Assembly: GCA_902493385.1 (NCBI GenBank)
Contig: CABUPO010000006.1
Span: 1 to 64,000, forward strand
Source of the DNA: an uncultured Lachnospiraceae bacterium
GTDB taxonomy: Bacteria; Bacillota; Clostridia; Lachnospirales; Lachnospiraceae
Direction: 5' to 3'
Length of the DNA stretch: 64,000 bases
Part shown: positions 25,871 through 35,449 of the stretch, piece by piece
How positions within the stretch are numbered: position 1 is the first letter of the stretch
Layout of the letters: each line of letters opens with the position of its first letter
Notes under the pieces: generated by a model
Database searches by the model: none
What the model saw: only the letters and a program-made list of their open reading frames with translations
Told to the model about the DNA's origin: nothing
Position numbers and translations under genes: made by a program

Positions 25871-26371
25871 ATGAATGTACTTGAAATTATATTTATTATA
25901 GTATGTGCGGCGTTTGTTCTTGACGGGTACAGGGTTGGACTTGTTAAGACGGTATTTTCGGCTGTTAAGATGATTATAGGAGTAATTCTCGCCGCAGTTG
26001 TATGTCTGTCTGTTACGGGAGTTATTTCTCATGAACTCAGATATATTGTACCGGTAGTTTTCGTATCGGTATACGGAATTGTTATGGGGATTCTCGGAGC
26101 TGTCGAGAGACTTTTCAATCTGGTAGATAAGATACCTGTTGCAAAACAGTTAAACAGGATTTGCGGTATCGCAGGCGGGTTATTAAAATTCGTGATTACG
26201 GTATGGCTTGTTTTCTGTGTTATCGGGTGCTTTGCCGATACTGCATGGGGTTCGTATATATACGGTATGTTTGAACACGGAAGAATGCTTGCTTATATTA
26301 ACGCATATAATCCTTTAAAATATGTTGTGGAACACTGGTGGCATACGTTTTCTATTGTTACTGCTCTTTGA
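25871..26371 (+). CDS. CvpA family membrane protein
   Basis: A 166-residue protein with four hydrophobic segments and the N-terminal D-G-Y-R-V-G-L-V-K-T pattern of CvpA/colicin V production-type proteins. It is the last gene of the LysM-DUF5711-CvpA group. In this context a role in envelope function is likelier than colicin production. Confidence 0.82.
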   Translation: MNVLEIIFIIVCAAFVLDGYRVGLVKTVFSAVKMIIGVILAAVVCLSVTGVISHELRYIVPVVFVSVYGIVMGILGAVERLFNLVDKIPVAKQLNRICGIAGGLLKFVITVWLVFCVIGCFADTAWGSYIYGMFEHGRMLAYINAYNPLKYVVEHWWHTFSIVTAL

Positions 26372-26417
26372 ATTTCTATGGACTACAAGGGCGCATACAG
26401 TCTGATTTCAAAAGTGC

Positions 26418-26446
26418 TTGACAGAGAAATATTTTGGTTGTATACT
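26418..26446 (+). promoter_or_regulatory. Strong promoter of the str operon
   Basis: A consensus-quality promoter: TTGACA (26418-26423), 17-base spacer, TATACT (26441-26446). Transcription should start near 26453, about 100 bases before rpsL. Confidence 0.88.
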
Positions 26447-26450
26447 ATTT

Positions 26451-26479
26451 GAGCGTGCATTTTTGCACACTCTTTTTTT
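26451..26479 (+). terminator. Terminator overlapping the str transcription start
   Basis: The hairpin gag-c-gtgca / tgcac-a-ctc with a tttt loop is followed by seven T. It would stop read-through from the CvpA gene. Transcripts starting at the adjacent promoter begin inside its left arm and so probably escape it. Confidence 0.75.
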
Positions 26480-26551
26480 CGTGCGTCATTTGCGAAAGGA
26501 AGAGGAATACCATAAGGTATGGCTTATTATATATATAGGAGGTGAAAATTA

Positions 26552-26971
26552 ATGCCAACTTTTAACCAATTAGTAAGAAAGGGTAGAAAGTCAGTACAGA
26601 AAAAGTCTAATTCTCCTGCTCTTCAGCATGGATACAATTCTCTTAATAAGAAGACTACTAATTGTAGTTCTCCTCAGAAGAGAGGCGTATGTACAGCCGT
26701 AAGAACAGCTACACCTAAGAAGCCTAACTCAGCTCTTAGAAAGACTGCCAGAGTACGTCTTTCTAACGGAATTGAGGTTACCAGTTACATCCCTGGTGAA
26801 GGACACAACCTTCAGGAGCATAGTGTTGTTATGATTCGTGGAGGAAGAGTAAAGGACCTTCCTGGTACAAGATACCACATCATTCGTGGTACTTTGGATA
26901 CAGCAGGTGTTGCTAACAGAAAGCAGGCTCGCTCAAAGTATGGTGCCAAGAGACCGAAAGCCGCTAAGTAG
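26552..26971 (+). CDS. rpsL: 30S ribosomal protein S12
   Basis: A 139-residue S12, the decoding-centre protein in which streptomycin-resistance changes occur. The N-terminus [10 protein letters not shown] and the conserved [11 protein letters not shown] and G-G-R-V-K-D-L-P-G motifs are intact, with wild-type Lys in both resistance regions. AGGAGGTGA lies directly upstream. First gene of the str operon. Confidence 0.98.
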   Translation: MPTFNQLVRKGRKSVQKKSNSPALQHGYNSLNKKTTNCSSPQKRGVCTAVRTATPKKPNSALRKTARVRLSNGIEVTSYIPGEGHNLQEHSVVMIRGGRVKDLPGTRYHIIRGTLDTAGVANRKQARSKYGAKRPKAAK

Positions 26972-27091
26972 TCACTAATTCAAAAAAGTACCGGATTAAT
27001 TTTTGCTTCATTATTATATTTATTTATTGTAAGAATTGTAAGAATTAAGACTGGTGCGGACACAGAATCGTGAGTACCTGTGATTTAATAA

Positions 27092-27595
<504 letters not shown>

Positions 27596-27667
27596 TTATG
27601 CATATATCTGATATATCAGGTTATTAAGCCTGAGTTACTACAATTATTATGTTAGGAGGAAATATCC

Positions 27668-29788
27668 TTGGCTGGAAGAGAATATCCATTAGAGCGTACA
27701 AGAAATATCGGTATTATGGCTCATATAGATGCAGGTAAGACTACTCTTACAGAGCGTATCCTGTATTATACCGGTGTTAACTATAAGATTGGAGATACTC
27801 ATGAAGGAACTGCTACTATGGACTGGATGGAGCAGGAACAGGAAAGAGGAATCACAATCACATCAGCTGCAACGACATGTCATTGGACATTAGAAGATCA
27901 TCATAAGCCAAAGAATGGCGCTCTTGAGCATCGTATTAATATTATTGATACTCCAGGACACGTTGATTTTACGGTAGAAGTTGAGCGTTCGCTTCGAGTG
28001 CTTGACGGCGCTGTCGGCGTATTTGACGCTAAGGCAGGTGTTGAGCCGCAGTCCGAGAATGTATGGCGTCAGGCTGACACATATAATGTACCGCGTATGG
28101 CATTCATCAACAAGATGGACAAGATGGGAGCTGATTTCTTCTATTCAGTTCAGACAATTATAGACCGTTTAGGAAAAAATGCGATTCCTGTACAGATTCC
28201 GATTGGTAAGGAAGATTCTTTCGTTGGTTTGGTTGACTTGTTCGAGATGGAAGCTTACTACTATAAAGACGACAAGGGTGAGGATATCGAGATTACAGCA
28301 ATCCCGGATGATTTGAAAGCTGATGCCGATAAATGGCATGAGAACCTTGTTGAGAAGATCAGTGAGTTAGACGATGATCTTATGATGATGTATCTTGAGG
28401 GTGAGGAGCCTTCCGTAGAAGAGTTGAAGAAAGTTCTTCGTAAGGCTACAATCGCCTGTGAAGCTGTTCCTGTATTCTGTGGTTCAGCATATAAGAATAA
28501 GGGTGTTCAGAAGATGCTTGACGGTGTAATCGAATATATGCCGGCTCCGACAGACATCCCTGATATTACCGGTGTGGATCCGGAAGGCAACAACGTTGTT
28601 CGCCACTCAGCAGATGATGAGCCGTTTTCAGCGCTTGCTTTTAAGATTATGACAGACCCATTCGTTGGAAAGCTCGCATTCTTCAGAGTTTATTCGGGTA
28701 CAATGAACTCCGGTTCATACGTACTCAATGCAACAAAGGATAAGAAAGAGCGTGTAGGACGTATCGTTCAGATGCATGCAAATTCACGTACAGAGATTGA
28801 CAAGGTTTATTCAGGAGATATTGCGGCCGCAGTAGGCTTCAAGATTACTTCAACAGGCGATACAATCTGCGATGAGCAGCATCCTGTAATACTTGAGTCT
28901 ATGGAATTCCCTGAGCCGGTTATCGAGCTTGCTATAGAGCCGAAGACAAAGAACGATCAGGGTAAGATGGGCGAGGCTTTGGCAAAGCTTGCTGAGGAAG
29001 ATCCTACGTTCCGTGCTCATACGGATTCTGAGACCGGTCAGACGATTATAGCCGGAATGGGAGAGCTCCATCTGGAGGTTATCGTTGACAGACTTCTTCG
29101 TGAGTTTAAGGTAGAGGCAAATGTCGGCGCTCCGCAGGTTGCATACAAAGAGACATTTACCAAAGCGGTTGATGTTGACAGCAAATATGCAAAGCAGTCT
29201 GGTGGACGTGGTCAATACGGACATTGTAAAGTTAAATTTGAGCCGATGGATCCAAACGGCGACGAGACGTTTAAGTTTGAATCTACCGTTGTCGGTGGTA
29301 ACATTCCGAAGGAATATATTCCAGCTGTTGGCGAAGGTATCGAGGAAGCAGCACAGGCGGGTATGCTTGGCGGATTCCCTGTACTCGGTGTTCATGCGAC
29401 AGTATATGATGGTTCTTACCATGAAGTCGACTCTTCTGAGATGGCATTCCATATTGCCGGTTCTATGGCGTTTAAGGAAGCTATGCAGAAGGGAGAAGCA
29501 GTTCTTTTGGAGCCTATCATGAAGGTTGAGGTTACGATGCCTGAAGAATATCTTGGCGATGTTATAGGAAGTCTGAATGCAAAGCGTGGCCAGATTGAGG
29601 GCATGGAAGATCTTGGCGGTGGTAAAATCGTTCGGGCATTCGTTCCGCTTGCAGAGATGTTTGGATATTCCACAGAGCTTCGTTCAGCAACACAGGGTCG
29701 TGGTAATTATTCCATGTTCTTTGAGAGATATGCACAGACGCCGAAGAGCGTTCAGGAAAAAGTACTTTCTGCAAAGAACAACGGCTAA
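27668..29788 (+). CDS. fusA: Elongation factor G
   Basis: A 706-residue translocation GTPase. G1 [11 protein letters not shown]3 D-T-P-G-H and G4 N-K-M-D are in place, followed by domains II-V with the usual C-terminal G-R-G-N-Y-S-M-F. The start is TTG at 27668 after TTAGGAGGA. It sits in the standard rpsL-rpsG-fusA order. The 72 bases upstream hold only small imperfect hairpins. Confidence 0.98.
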   Translation: MAGREYPLERTRNIGIMAHIDAGKTTLTERILYYTGVNYKIGDTHEGTATMDWMEQEQERGITITSAATTCHWTLEDHHKPKNGALEHRINIIDTPGHVDFTVEVERSLRVLDGAVGVFDAKAGVEPQSENVWRQADTYNVPRMAFINKMDKMGADFFYSVQTIIDRLGKNAIPVQIPIGKEDSFVGLVDLFEMEAYYYKDDKGEDIEITAIPDDLKADADKWHENLVEKISELDDDLMMMYLEGEEPSVEELKKVLRKATIACEAVPVFCGSAYKNKGVQKMLDGVIEYMPAPTDIPDITGVDPEGNNVVRHSADDEPFSALAFKIMTDPFVGKLAFFRVYSGTMNSGSYVLNATKDKKERVGRIVQMHANSRTEIDKVYSGDIAAAVGFKITSTGDTICDEQHPVILESMEFPEPVIELAIEPKTKNDQGKMGEALAKLAEEDPTFRAHTDSETGQTIIAGMGELHLEVIVDRLLREFKVEANVGAPQVAYKETFTKAVDVDSKYAKQSGGRGQYGHCKVKFEPMDPNGDETFKFESTVVGGNIPKEYIPAVGEGIEEAAQAGMLGGFPVLGVHATVYDGSYHEVDSSEMAFHIAGSMAFKEAMQKGEAVLLEPIMKVEVTMPEEYLGDVIGSLNAKRGQIEGMEDLGGGKIVRAFVPLAEMFGYSTELRSATQGRGNYSMFFERYAQTPKSVQEKVLSAKNNG

Positions 29789-29816
29789 AATATAAGTATT
29801 TATTATCAAATAATAC

Positions 29817-29845
29817 TTGAAAATGTTATGCTTATGAAATATAAT
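29817..29845 (+). promoter_or_regulatory. Promoter of tuf
   Basis: TTGAAA (29817-29822) and TATAAT (29840-29845) are 17 bases apart, in the 120-base gap between fusA and tuf. It allows tuf to be expressed above the level of the str operon. Confidence 0.8.
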
Positions 29846-29908
29846 TAGGTCATATTTGGAAAAGATAGAATTTATTCAGTAATTTAATATTTAAGGAGGA
29901 ACTTAAAA

Positions 29909-31096
29909 ATGGCAAAAGAAAAGTTCAACAGAACAAAACCACATTGTAACATTGGTACAATCGGTCACGTTGACCACGGTAAAACAACACTTACAGCAGC
30001 AATTACAAAAGTACTTGCAGAGAGAGTTGCTGGTAACTCAGCTACTGATTTTGAAAATATCGATAAGGCTCCGGAAGAGAGAGAAAGAGGTATTACAATT
30101 TCTACAGCTCACGTTGAGTATGAGACAGAGAAGCGTCATTATGCTCACGTTGACTGCCCAGGACATGCAGACTACGTAAAGAACATGATTACTGGTGCTG
30201 CTCAGATGGATGGCGCTATCCTTGTTGTTGCAGCTACTGACGGTGTTATGGCTCAGACTAAAGAGCATATCCTTCTTTCTCGTCAGGTAGGTGTTCCTTA
30301 TATCGTTGTATTCATGAACAAGTGTGATATGGTTGACGACGAGGAGCTTCTTGAGCTTGTTGAGATGGAAATTACAGAGCAGTTAGAAGAGTATGAATTT
30401 ACAGGCTGCCCAATTATCAAGGGTTCAGCTCTTAAGGCTCTTGAAGATCCAAGCGGCGAGTGGGGAGATAAGATTATGGAACTTATGGATACAATTGATT
30501 CATATATTCCGGACCCACAGCGTGATACAGATAAGCCGTTCCTTATGCCTGTAGAGGACGTATTTACAATTACAGGACGTGGAACAGTTGCTACAGGACG
30601 TGTTGAGAGTGGTACACTTCACCTTAACGAGCCTGTTGAAATCGTTGGTATTAAGGAAGAGACTCAGAATACAGTTGTAACTGGTATCGAGATGTTCCGT
30701 AAGATGCTTGACGAAGCTCAGGCTGGTGATAATATCGGCGCTCTTCTTCGTGGTATCAACAGAACTGACATCGAAAGAGGTCAGGTACTTGCTAAGCCTG
30801 GTACAGTAACATGCCACAAGAAGTTTACAGCTCAGGTATACGTTCTTACAAAGGATGAAGGTGGACGTCATACACCTTTCTTTAATAACTATCGTCCACA
30901 GTTCTATTTCAGAACAACTGACGTAACAGGTGTTATCAACCTTCCGGAAGGAACAGAGATGTGCATGCCTGGTGATAACGTAGAGATGACAATCGAGCTT
31001 ATTCATCCAATCGCTATGGATCAGGGTCTTACATTCGCTATCCGTGAGGGTGGTAGAACAGTTGGATCAGGCAGGGTTGCTTCTATCATTGAGTAA
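29909..31096 (+). CDS. tuf: Elongation factor Tu
   Basis: A 395-residue GTPase that delivers aminoacyl-tRNA to the ribosome. [18 protein letters not shown] and N-K-C-D are intact. TAAGGAGGA precedes the ATG. It has its own promoter and is followed by an intrinsic terminator. Confidence 0.98.
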   Translation: MAKEKFNRTKPHCNIGTIGHVDHGKTTLTAAITKVLAERVAGNSATDFENIDKAPEERERGITISTAHVEYETEKRHYAHVDCPGHADYVKNMITGAAQMDGAILVVAATDGVMAQTKEHILLSRQVGVPYIVVFMNKCDMVDDEELLELVEMEITEQLEEYEFTGCPIIKGSALKALEDPSGEWGDKIMELMDTIDSYIPDPQRDTDKPFLMPVEDVFTITGRGTVATGRVESGTLHLNEPVEIVGIKEETQNTVVTGIEMFRKMLDEAQAGDNIGALLRGINRTDIERGQVLAKPGTVTCHKKFTAQVYVLTKDEGGRHTPFFNNYRPQFYFRTTDVTGVINLPEGTEMCMPGDNVEMTIELIHPIAMDQGLTFAIREGGRTVGSGRVASIIE

Positions 31097-31130
31097 TCTT
31101 TGATAGTGAATACAAAAAGCTAGAGTTTAT

Positions 31131-31162
31131 AGGGCTTTCCTAAGAATAGGGAAGCCCTTTTT
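31131..31162 (+). terminator. Intrinsic terminator of tuf / str operon
   Basis: A 12-bp stem (agggctttccta / tagggaagccct) is followed by five T, 35 bases after the tuf stop. Confidence 0.9.
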
Positions 31163-31281
31163 GCATCTTTTAATAGGTGGATAGAATAGCGAAAAATAGA
31201 GCCAGTGGTGCCAAAAACAAAAATAATAATATTACAAACACATGCAAAACAACTACACAAATATGGTGAGGAGGAATCATT

Positions 31282-31502
31282 ATGGCAGAACAGGTTTTGA
31301 TTCAATTTCGTGCAAATAAAGCATTAAAGCAAGAGGTTGCAGAGATTTATGAGACTTTAGGTATTTGCCAACAGCTTTTTGTATGTTTATGACCAAAAGC
31401 AAGATGGTTAAGGGGCTTCCTTTTGAGGCTACATTGCCAAAAAAGTCTCTTGATGAAATTAATGATGAAATATCAGCTGTCAGGGCGGAAAGAAAAAGGT
31501 AA
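31282..31502 (+). pseudogene. RelB/DinJ-type antitoxin, frameshifted
   Basis: The first part reads M-A-E-Q-V-L-I-Q-F-R-A-N-K-A-L-K-Q-E-V and ends in a stop after 36 codons. A second frame beginning at L-P-T-A-F-C-M-F-M-T-K and including V-K-G-L-P-F-E-A continues to 31502. Together they rebuild a RelB/DinJ antitoxin; the break at L-G-I-(D)-L-P fits a four-base deletion. GAGGAGG precedes the ATG. The gene cannot give a full-length antitoxin. Confidence 0.82.
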
Positions 31503-31508
31503 GTGCTT

Positions 31509-31728
31509 ATGGTATATTATGCAGTTATAGATACAAATGTTTTCATTTCTGCTTTGCTATAGAAGTGTTTCCGCAACCTACGGGTGAAATCTTGGTTGAC
31601 ATTGCTGATTTGATATTTTATGAAGTTGCAATGGAGAAGCTTATTTAGTTACAGGAAATTAAAAACATTATCCGATACGAGATTTTATTGTAACGCCTGC
31701 TGAAATGATGGAAGTTATTGAAGGATAG
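31509..31728 (+). pseudogene. PIN-domain toxin, degenerate
   Basis: It starts M-V-Y-Y-A-V-I-D-T-N-V-F-I-S-A-L-L with the first catalytic Asp of a PIN ribonuclease, then stops at an in-frame TAG. The end is recognisable near 31648 as V-T-G-N-stop-K-H-Y-P ... F-I-V-T-P-A-E-M-M-E-V. The middle of the domain is deleted. It directly follows the broken antitoxin, so the pair is a decayed toxin-antitoxin locus. Confidence 0.8.
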
Positions 31729-31895
31729 CTGTAATAAAGCCTCATTTGTCAAATTCCCAAAATTCTTTTTACTAATGTTTCTAAAAGTGATACAATTTCA
31801 ACTGATAAAATATTTACATCATTAGCAAGATTGGCCTGACAGATATAAAATGAAAACGGTAGCTTCATCAGTTATATATGTGGCGAAATTAATTG

Positions 31896-32249
31896 TTGCT
31901 TAATGCAATTAATCATAAAGATTATACGACGGGTGTTCCAATTAAAATATCAGTATATGAAGACAATATTGTTATATTTAATATGGGTTCATGGTCAAAA
32001 CGTGTACCTACAGATGAAAGGGTATATGAAAAACATTAGTCGGTACCGAATAATCCTAAAATTGCAGATGTTTCATTCCGTTCCGGGGATGTTTAGTCCT
32101 GGGACAGAGTCTTTTTGAAAATTAAAGCAAAATGTAAAATGATAAATGCTCCATTGCTAATTATTGATGCGGAGAACGGCGGTGTTTCTGTCAGTGCAGT
32201 TGGATGTGAGCAGTATATGTCAATATTGAGATATGGTCAGTATGGATAA
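31896..32249 (+). pseudogene. ATP-binding regulator (AlbA_2/HATPase_c_4 type) C-terminal remnant
   Basis: One frame reads L-L-N-A-I-N-H-K-D-Y-T-T-G-V-P-I ... V-Y-E-D-N-I ... S-V-P-N-N-P-K-I-A-D-V, the hallmark of the HATPase_c_4 domain of AlbA_2-type regulators. It is interrupted by two TAG codons and has no N-terminal half. The bases between 31729 and 31895, and 32250-32332, show nothing else I can identify. Confidence 0.75.
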
Positions 32250-32332
32250 GTTGGTGCAGATGGAGTTTGGAGAAATAAAGAAAAAGATAGTAAGAAAACC
32301 GACGATATAAACTGGGATAGGAGAGAAGTTAT

Positions 32333-32839
32333 ATGATACATCCGGATAAAATTGGAGCAGAAGCCAAGAAAAAAGAAGATGAAAATTTTATATTCCGTAG
32401 TTACTTGAAAGGGCATGCAGATGAGGACAAATTAGACGAACAGTTTCTGCGATTACATAAAGAACTGTTCGCTGATTATGACTGTAGTAAGTGCAGAAAT
32501 TGTTGTAAGATGTACAAGGGCAGTATCCCAAAAGAGGATGTAGAAAAGGATGCTGAATATTTGAAAATTACAGTAGAGCAGTTTATTGATTTATTTTTGG
32601 AAAAAGAGGAATTTGGGCTTGGATATTATACAAAACATAAGCCCTGTGATTTTTTGCAAGAAGATGGTAGTTGCAAGTTGGGAGATTGCAAGCCGGACAG
32701 TTGTAAGAAATATCCATATACAGACCAGCCGGAGCGGTTATTGAGTTTACTGGGGATGTTAGATACCATTGCTATCTGCCCGGTGGCATTTGAAATATTT
32801 GAACGTCTCAAAAAAGAGTATGGCTTCAAAAGGAGATAG
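32333..32839 (+). CDS. YkgJ-family cysteine cluster protein
   Basis: A 168-residue protein with the YkgJ (Fe-S/zinc cluster) pattern: C-S-K-C-R-N-C-C near residue 50, then K-P-C-D-F-L, G-S-C-K-L-G-D-C-K-P-D-S-C-K-K-Y-P and a final C-P. The family probably binds a metal cluster; its biochemical role is unknown. AGGAGAG lies before the ATG. The next gene follows by six bases, so these two are likely co-transcribed. Confidence 0.87.
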   Translation: MIHPDKIGAEAKKKEDENFIFRSYLKGHADEDKLDEQFLRLHKELFADYDCSKCRNCCKMYKGSIPKEDVEKDAEYLKITVEQFIDLFLEKEEFGLGYYTKHKPCDFLQEDGSCKLGDCKPDSCKKYPYTDQPERLLSLLGMLDTIAICPVAFEIFERLKKEYGFKRR

Positions 32840-32845
32840 ATTAAG

Positions 32846-33730
32846 ATGAGAATAGAAACTGTTTTAAAGAATTGGGAACTGGATGCTCCCGAAATAGATG
32901 AACAGTTCAATGAAGAATCGGAAAGACTGATTTTCAGAATCAGGACCTTTTCACAGGATTACCTTCTGAAAGGACAGCCATGCGGTATGTCGGAAACTAC
33001 GGTAAAGAGTAATGTTCGGGCGCATCTTTTTTTGGGGAATGAAAAAGGAATGGCTCCAAAGCTTTATCCGACGAAGACCGGAGAATTTTATATCAGTAAT
33101 CAAGGATATTGGTTTTATCTGATGGAATTCATTGAAGGAAGGAAGCTGGAAGAGACTCCGGAAGATGCATACAAAATTGGTCAAGCGGCAAGAAAGCTGC
33201 ATAATCTGCAGGGGTATGATGTAAAATCTCCTATGACTCAGAGTAAAGAGCGTTTTTATACTTGGTTTTTGAAGCATAGTTTTGTAAAAGAATTTGATGC
33301 GATTCTTGATGCGCTTCCTGATTTTGAAATGCTTGACCAATGCTTTGTTCATACGGATATTGGTCCGCATAATACTATGTTAAGGCAAGATGGTGAGGTG
33401 GTATTCATTGATCTTGATGATGCCGGTATCGGAAGCCGATATTTGGATGTTGGTTGGCCGTTTATCATGCAGTTTGTTGATTTCAATCACGAGACGGAAG
33501 AGATGAATTACCGGTTTGATTTGGCGCAAAATTTTTTGAGAGGATACTTTGGTGAGGGTAAAATCTCAAGAAAAGAGTATGATTTAATATTTCAAGGGGC
33601 GATACAGATGCATATCTCATATATGCAAGTCTATGGACCTTATGCGGTAGATTCGCTTTGGAAGATTTTGTTGTTCGGCATTGAGCAGAAGGAGCAACTG
33701 TGGAAAATGATTCAAAGAAATAACTGTTAA
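32846..33730 (+). CDS. APH-family phosphotransferase
   Basis: A 294-residue kinase-like protein of the aminoglycoside phosphotransferase/choline kinase superfamily. The catalytic loop H-T-D-I-G-P-H-N (about 169-176) and the metal-binding F-I-D-L-D-D (about 188-193) are intact. The substrate is unknown; it could be a small-molecule kinase as well as a resistance enzyme, and the sequence does not match the classic APH(3') enzymes I know. Probably co-transcribed with the YkgJ-type gene; convergent with the MATE gene. Confidence 0.85.
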   Translation: MRIETVLKNWELDAPEIDEQFNEESERLIFRIRTFSQDYLLKGQPCGMSETTVKSNVRAHLFLGNEKGMAPKLYPTKTGEFYISNQGYWFYLMEFIEGRKLEETPEDAYKIGQAARKLHNLQGYDVKSPMTQSKERFYTWFLKHSFVKEFDAILDALPDFEMLDQCFVHTDIGPHNTMLRQDGEVVFIDLDDAGIGSRYLDVGWPFIMQFVDFNHETEEMNYRFDLAQNFLRGYFGEGKISRKEYDLIFQGAIQMHISYMQVYGPYAVDSLWKILLFGIEQKEQLWKMIQRNNC

Positions 33731-33765
33731 ATCACAATTTGAAATAATTCTTTTATTTCCATTTT

Positions 33766-35118
33766 TCACTTCTTTTCCTTTTGAGCTATTCTTTGCCGTT
33801 TGTCCAACCATAGAAAAACACATATACATATGACAACGGAAAGTGCAGACCCGGCGGTGGAAGCAAGCCCCATCGGGAAAAGTGTATCAGCAAAATGTTT
33901 TGATGCAAAATAAGAAAGCGGAATGCGGACACAAATAATCGAAAGGAAATTATGAAAAAACGAAATTCCTGACAATCCATACGCGCAAAAATAACCGCTG
34001 AAGCTAAAATGGATTCCCGCAAGAATCGTATCCCATACATATCCCCGCATATATTGACTTCCAAGCCGTATTACCTCTGTACGGTCCTTTGCAAATAAAC
34101 TGATAAAAAATTCTGAGTCAAGCTGCATAAGTACGCAAACGCCGATTCCCCACAGCGCTGCCATTATAGAAGCATAGCGCAGAGTAAGCCGGGCGCGGTT
34201 ATGTTTACCAGCCCCGATATTTTGTGCTGAAAGCGCAGACACTGTTTGAAGCATTGATGATGGAACAAGGAATAAAATGGCGATAATTTTCTCTACAATT
34301 CCCACTGCCGCTGCGTCATTCAGCCCTCGTTTATTTGCAAAAATAGTTATAATGATAAATGCAATCTGTATAAATCCATCCTGTAACGCAACAGGCGTTC
34401 CAATCTTTAATAGTCCTGCCATTGCTTTGCGATTCGGCTGAAAATCGTTTGCTGTAAGAGATATTCCTGTCCTTCGTTTCAATATTACAATCAAGGATAC
34501 AATTACACTAATCGTCTGAGATAATGTTGTGCCCAGAGCCGCCCCTGCCGGACCAAGCCGCAATACTCCGATAAAGAAATAATCAAGAGCGATATTCGCA
34601 ACACAGGCAACTGCGATGAAGTACATTGGACTTTTAGAATCTCCCATGCCGCGAAAAACAGCGCTGATAATGTTATAGGCTGTAATAAACGGGATTCCAA
34701 TAAAGCATATAGTAAGATATGAGATTGTTCCCGATACTGCTTCATCAGGAGTTGACATGATGCCTACAATCGGTTTTACTGCAAAGAGCAATCCAACGGT
34801 CAATACAACAGATAAAACCATAAACAGAGTGATTGTGTTTCCTATCGTACGGGAAACCTGCTCATGTTTTGCTGCGCCGATTCCCTGTCCAATCATAACA
34901 GTTGACCCCATTGCAAGGCCCACAACCATAACCGTCAGCATATGCATAACCTGACTTCCTATTGAAACTGCCGTTGTGCTTTCTACGCCATTAAATTGTC
35001 CAATAATAAATAAATCTGCCATGCCATATAATGTCTGTAAAAAATATGACAGAATATATGGCAATGAAAAATACAAAACTGTTTTTAATACGCTGCCTGT
35101 TGTTAAATTCTTTTTCAT
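33766..35118 (-). CDS. MATE family efflux transporter
   Basis: A 450-residue transporter with 12 membrane segments in two related halves (the T-T-G-S-V-L-K-T-V-L-Y-F-S-L-P start is typical of the NorM/DinF-like clade). It exports cationic drugs or metabolites against Na+ or H+. The ATG at 35118 is preceded by GAGGGAG; a TTG at 35133 is less likely. It shares only the superfamily with the other MATE protein at 38715. Confidence 0.92.
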   Translation of the reverse strand: MKKNLTTGSVLKTVLYFSLPYILSYFLQTLYGMADLFIIGQFNGVESTTAVSIGSQVMHMLTVMVVGLAMGSTVMIGQGIGAAKHEQVSRTIGNTITLFMVLSVVLTVGLLFAVKPIVGIMSTPDEAVSGTISYLTICFIGIPFITAYNIISAVFRGMGDSKSPMYFIAVACVANIALDYFFIGVLRLGPAGAALGTTLSQTISVIVSLIVILKRRTGISLTANDFQPNRKAMAGLLKIGTPVALQDGFIQIAFIIITIFANKRGLNDAAAVGIVEKIIAILFLVPSSMLQTVSALSAQNIGAGKHNRARLTLRYASIMAALWGIGVCVLMQLDSEFFISLFAKDRTEVIRLGSQYMRGYVWDTILAGIHFSFSGYFCAYGLSGISFFHNFLSIICVRIPLSYFASKHFADTLFPMGLASTAGSALSVVICICVFLWLDKRQRIAQKEKK

Positions 35119-35151
35119 AAGACTCCCTCTCAAAATCCATTTTCATTATAC

Positions 35152-35182
35152 ATTATAAAGTCTACAATTGTTATAAAGTCAA
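35152..35182 (-). promoter_or_regulatory. Promoter of the MATE gene with direct repeats
   Basis: On the minus strand TTGACT (35177-35182) is followed by TATAAT (35152-35157) with a long 19-base spacer, or TTTATA (35154-35159) with 17. A ten-base direct repeat, ttataaagtc, occurs at 35153-35162 and 35171-35180, covering both promoter boxes. A palindromic acaattgt lies in the centre. Confidence 0.55.
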
Positions 35183-35239
35183 CCAAAAAATTTTTTTGAG
35201 AAGGAATTTGCGCAAGGTTAGAGCAGTGTAAATGACCGG

Positions 35240-35449
35240 TTACACTATTTCAGTTACTTTGTAGCCCTGCTCAGAAACGGCCTGTTTTAAAATATCATCA
35301 GAAATATCCCTTTTAAGTGTTATAACAGCAGTGCCTGCTTCGTGGCTGACTTCGGCTTCTGTTACATCGTCAAGCGCTTCAAGCGCTTTTTTAGTATGCA
35401 TTTCGCAATGGCTGCACATCATGCCTTCAATCTTTAATGTCTTTTTCAT
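35240..35449 (-). other. copZ: Possible internal start giving free CopZ-like chaperone (69 aa)
   Basis: Inside copA, AAAAAGGAGAG sits nine bases before an in-frame ATG at 35449. The product would be 69 residues, the normal size of CopZ, with G-M-M-C-S-H-C. The signal is better than many true starts in this window. Either it is a fossil of the separate gene before fusion or it still makes a second product. Confidence 0.5.

Noticed and set aside
27026..27046. Tandem attgtaagaa repeat between rpsL and rpsG
   Set aside because: Only two copies, AT-rich and not flanked by any structure; too short to support a feature.
28850..29452. 200-codon minus-strand frame inside fusA
   Set aside because: Mirror frame of a highly conserved gene; no start signal.
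31282..31728. Functional RelB/PIN toxin-antitoxin system
   Set aside because: Both genes are broken by a frameshift, stops and an internal deletion, so no active pair can be made.
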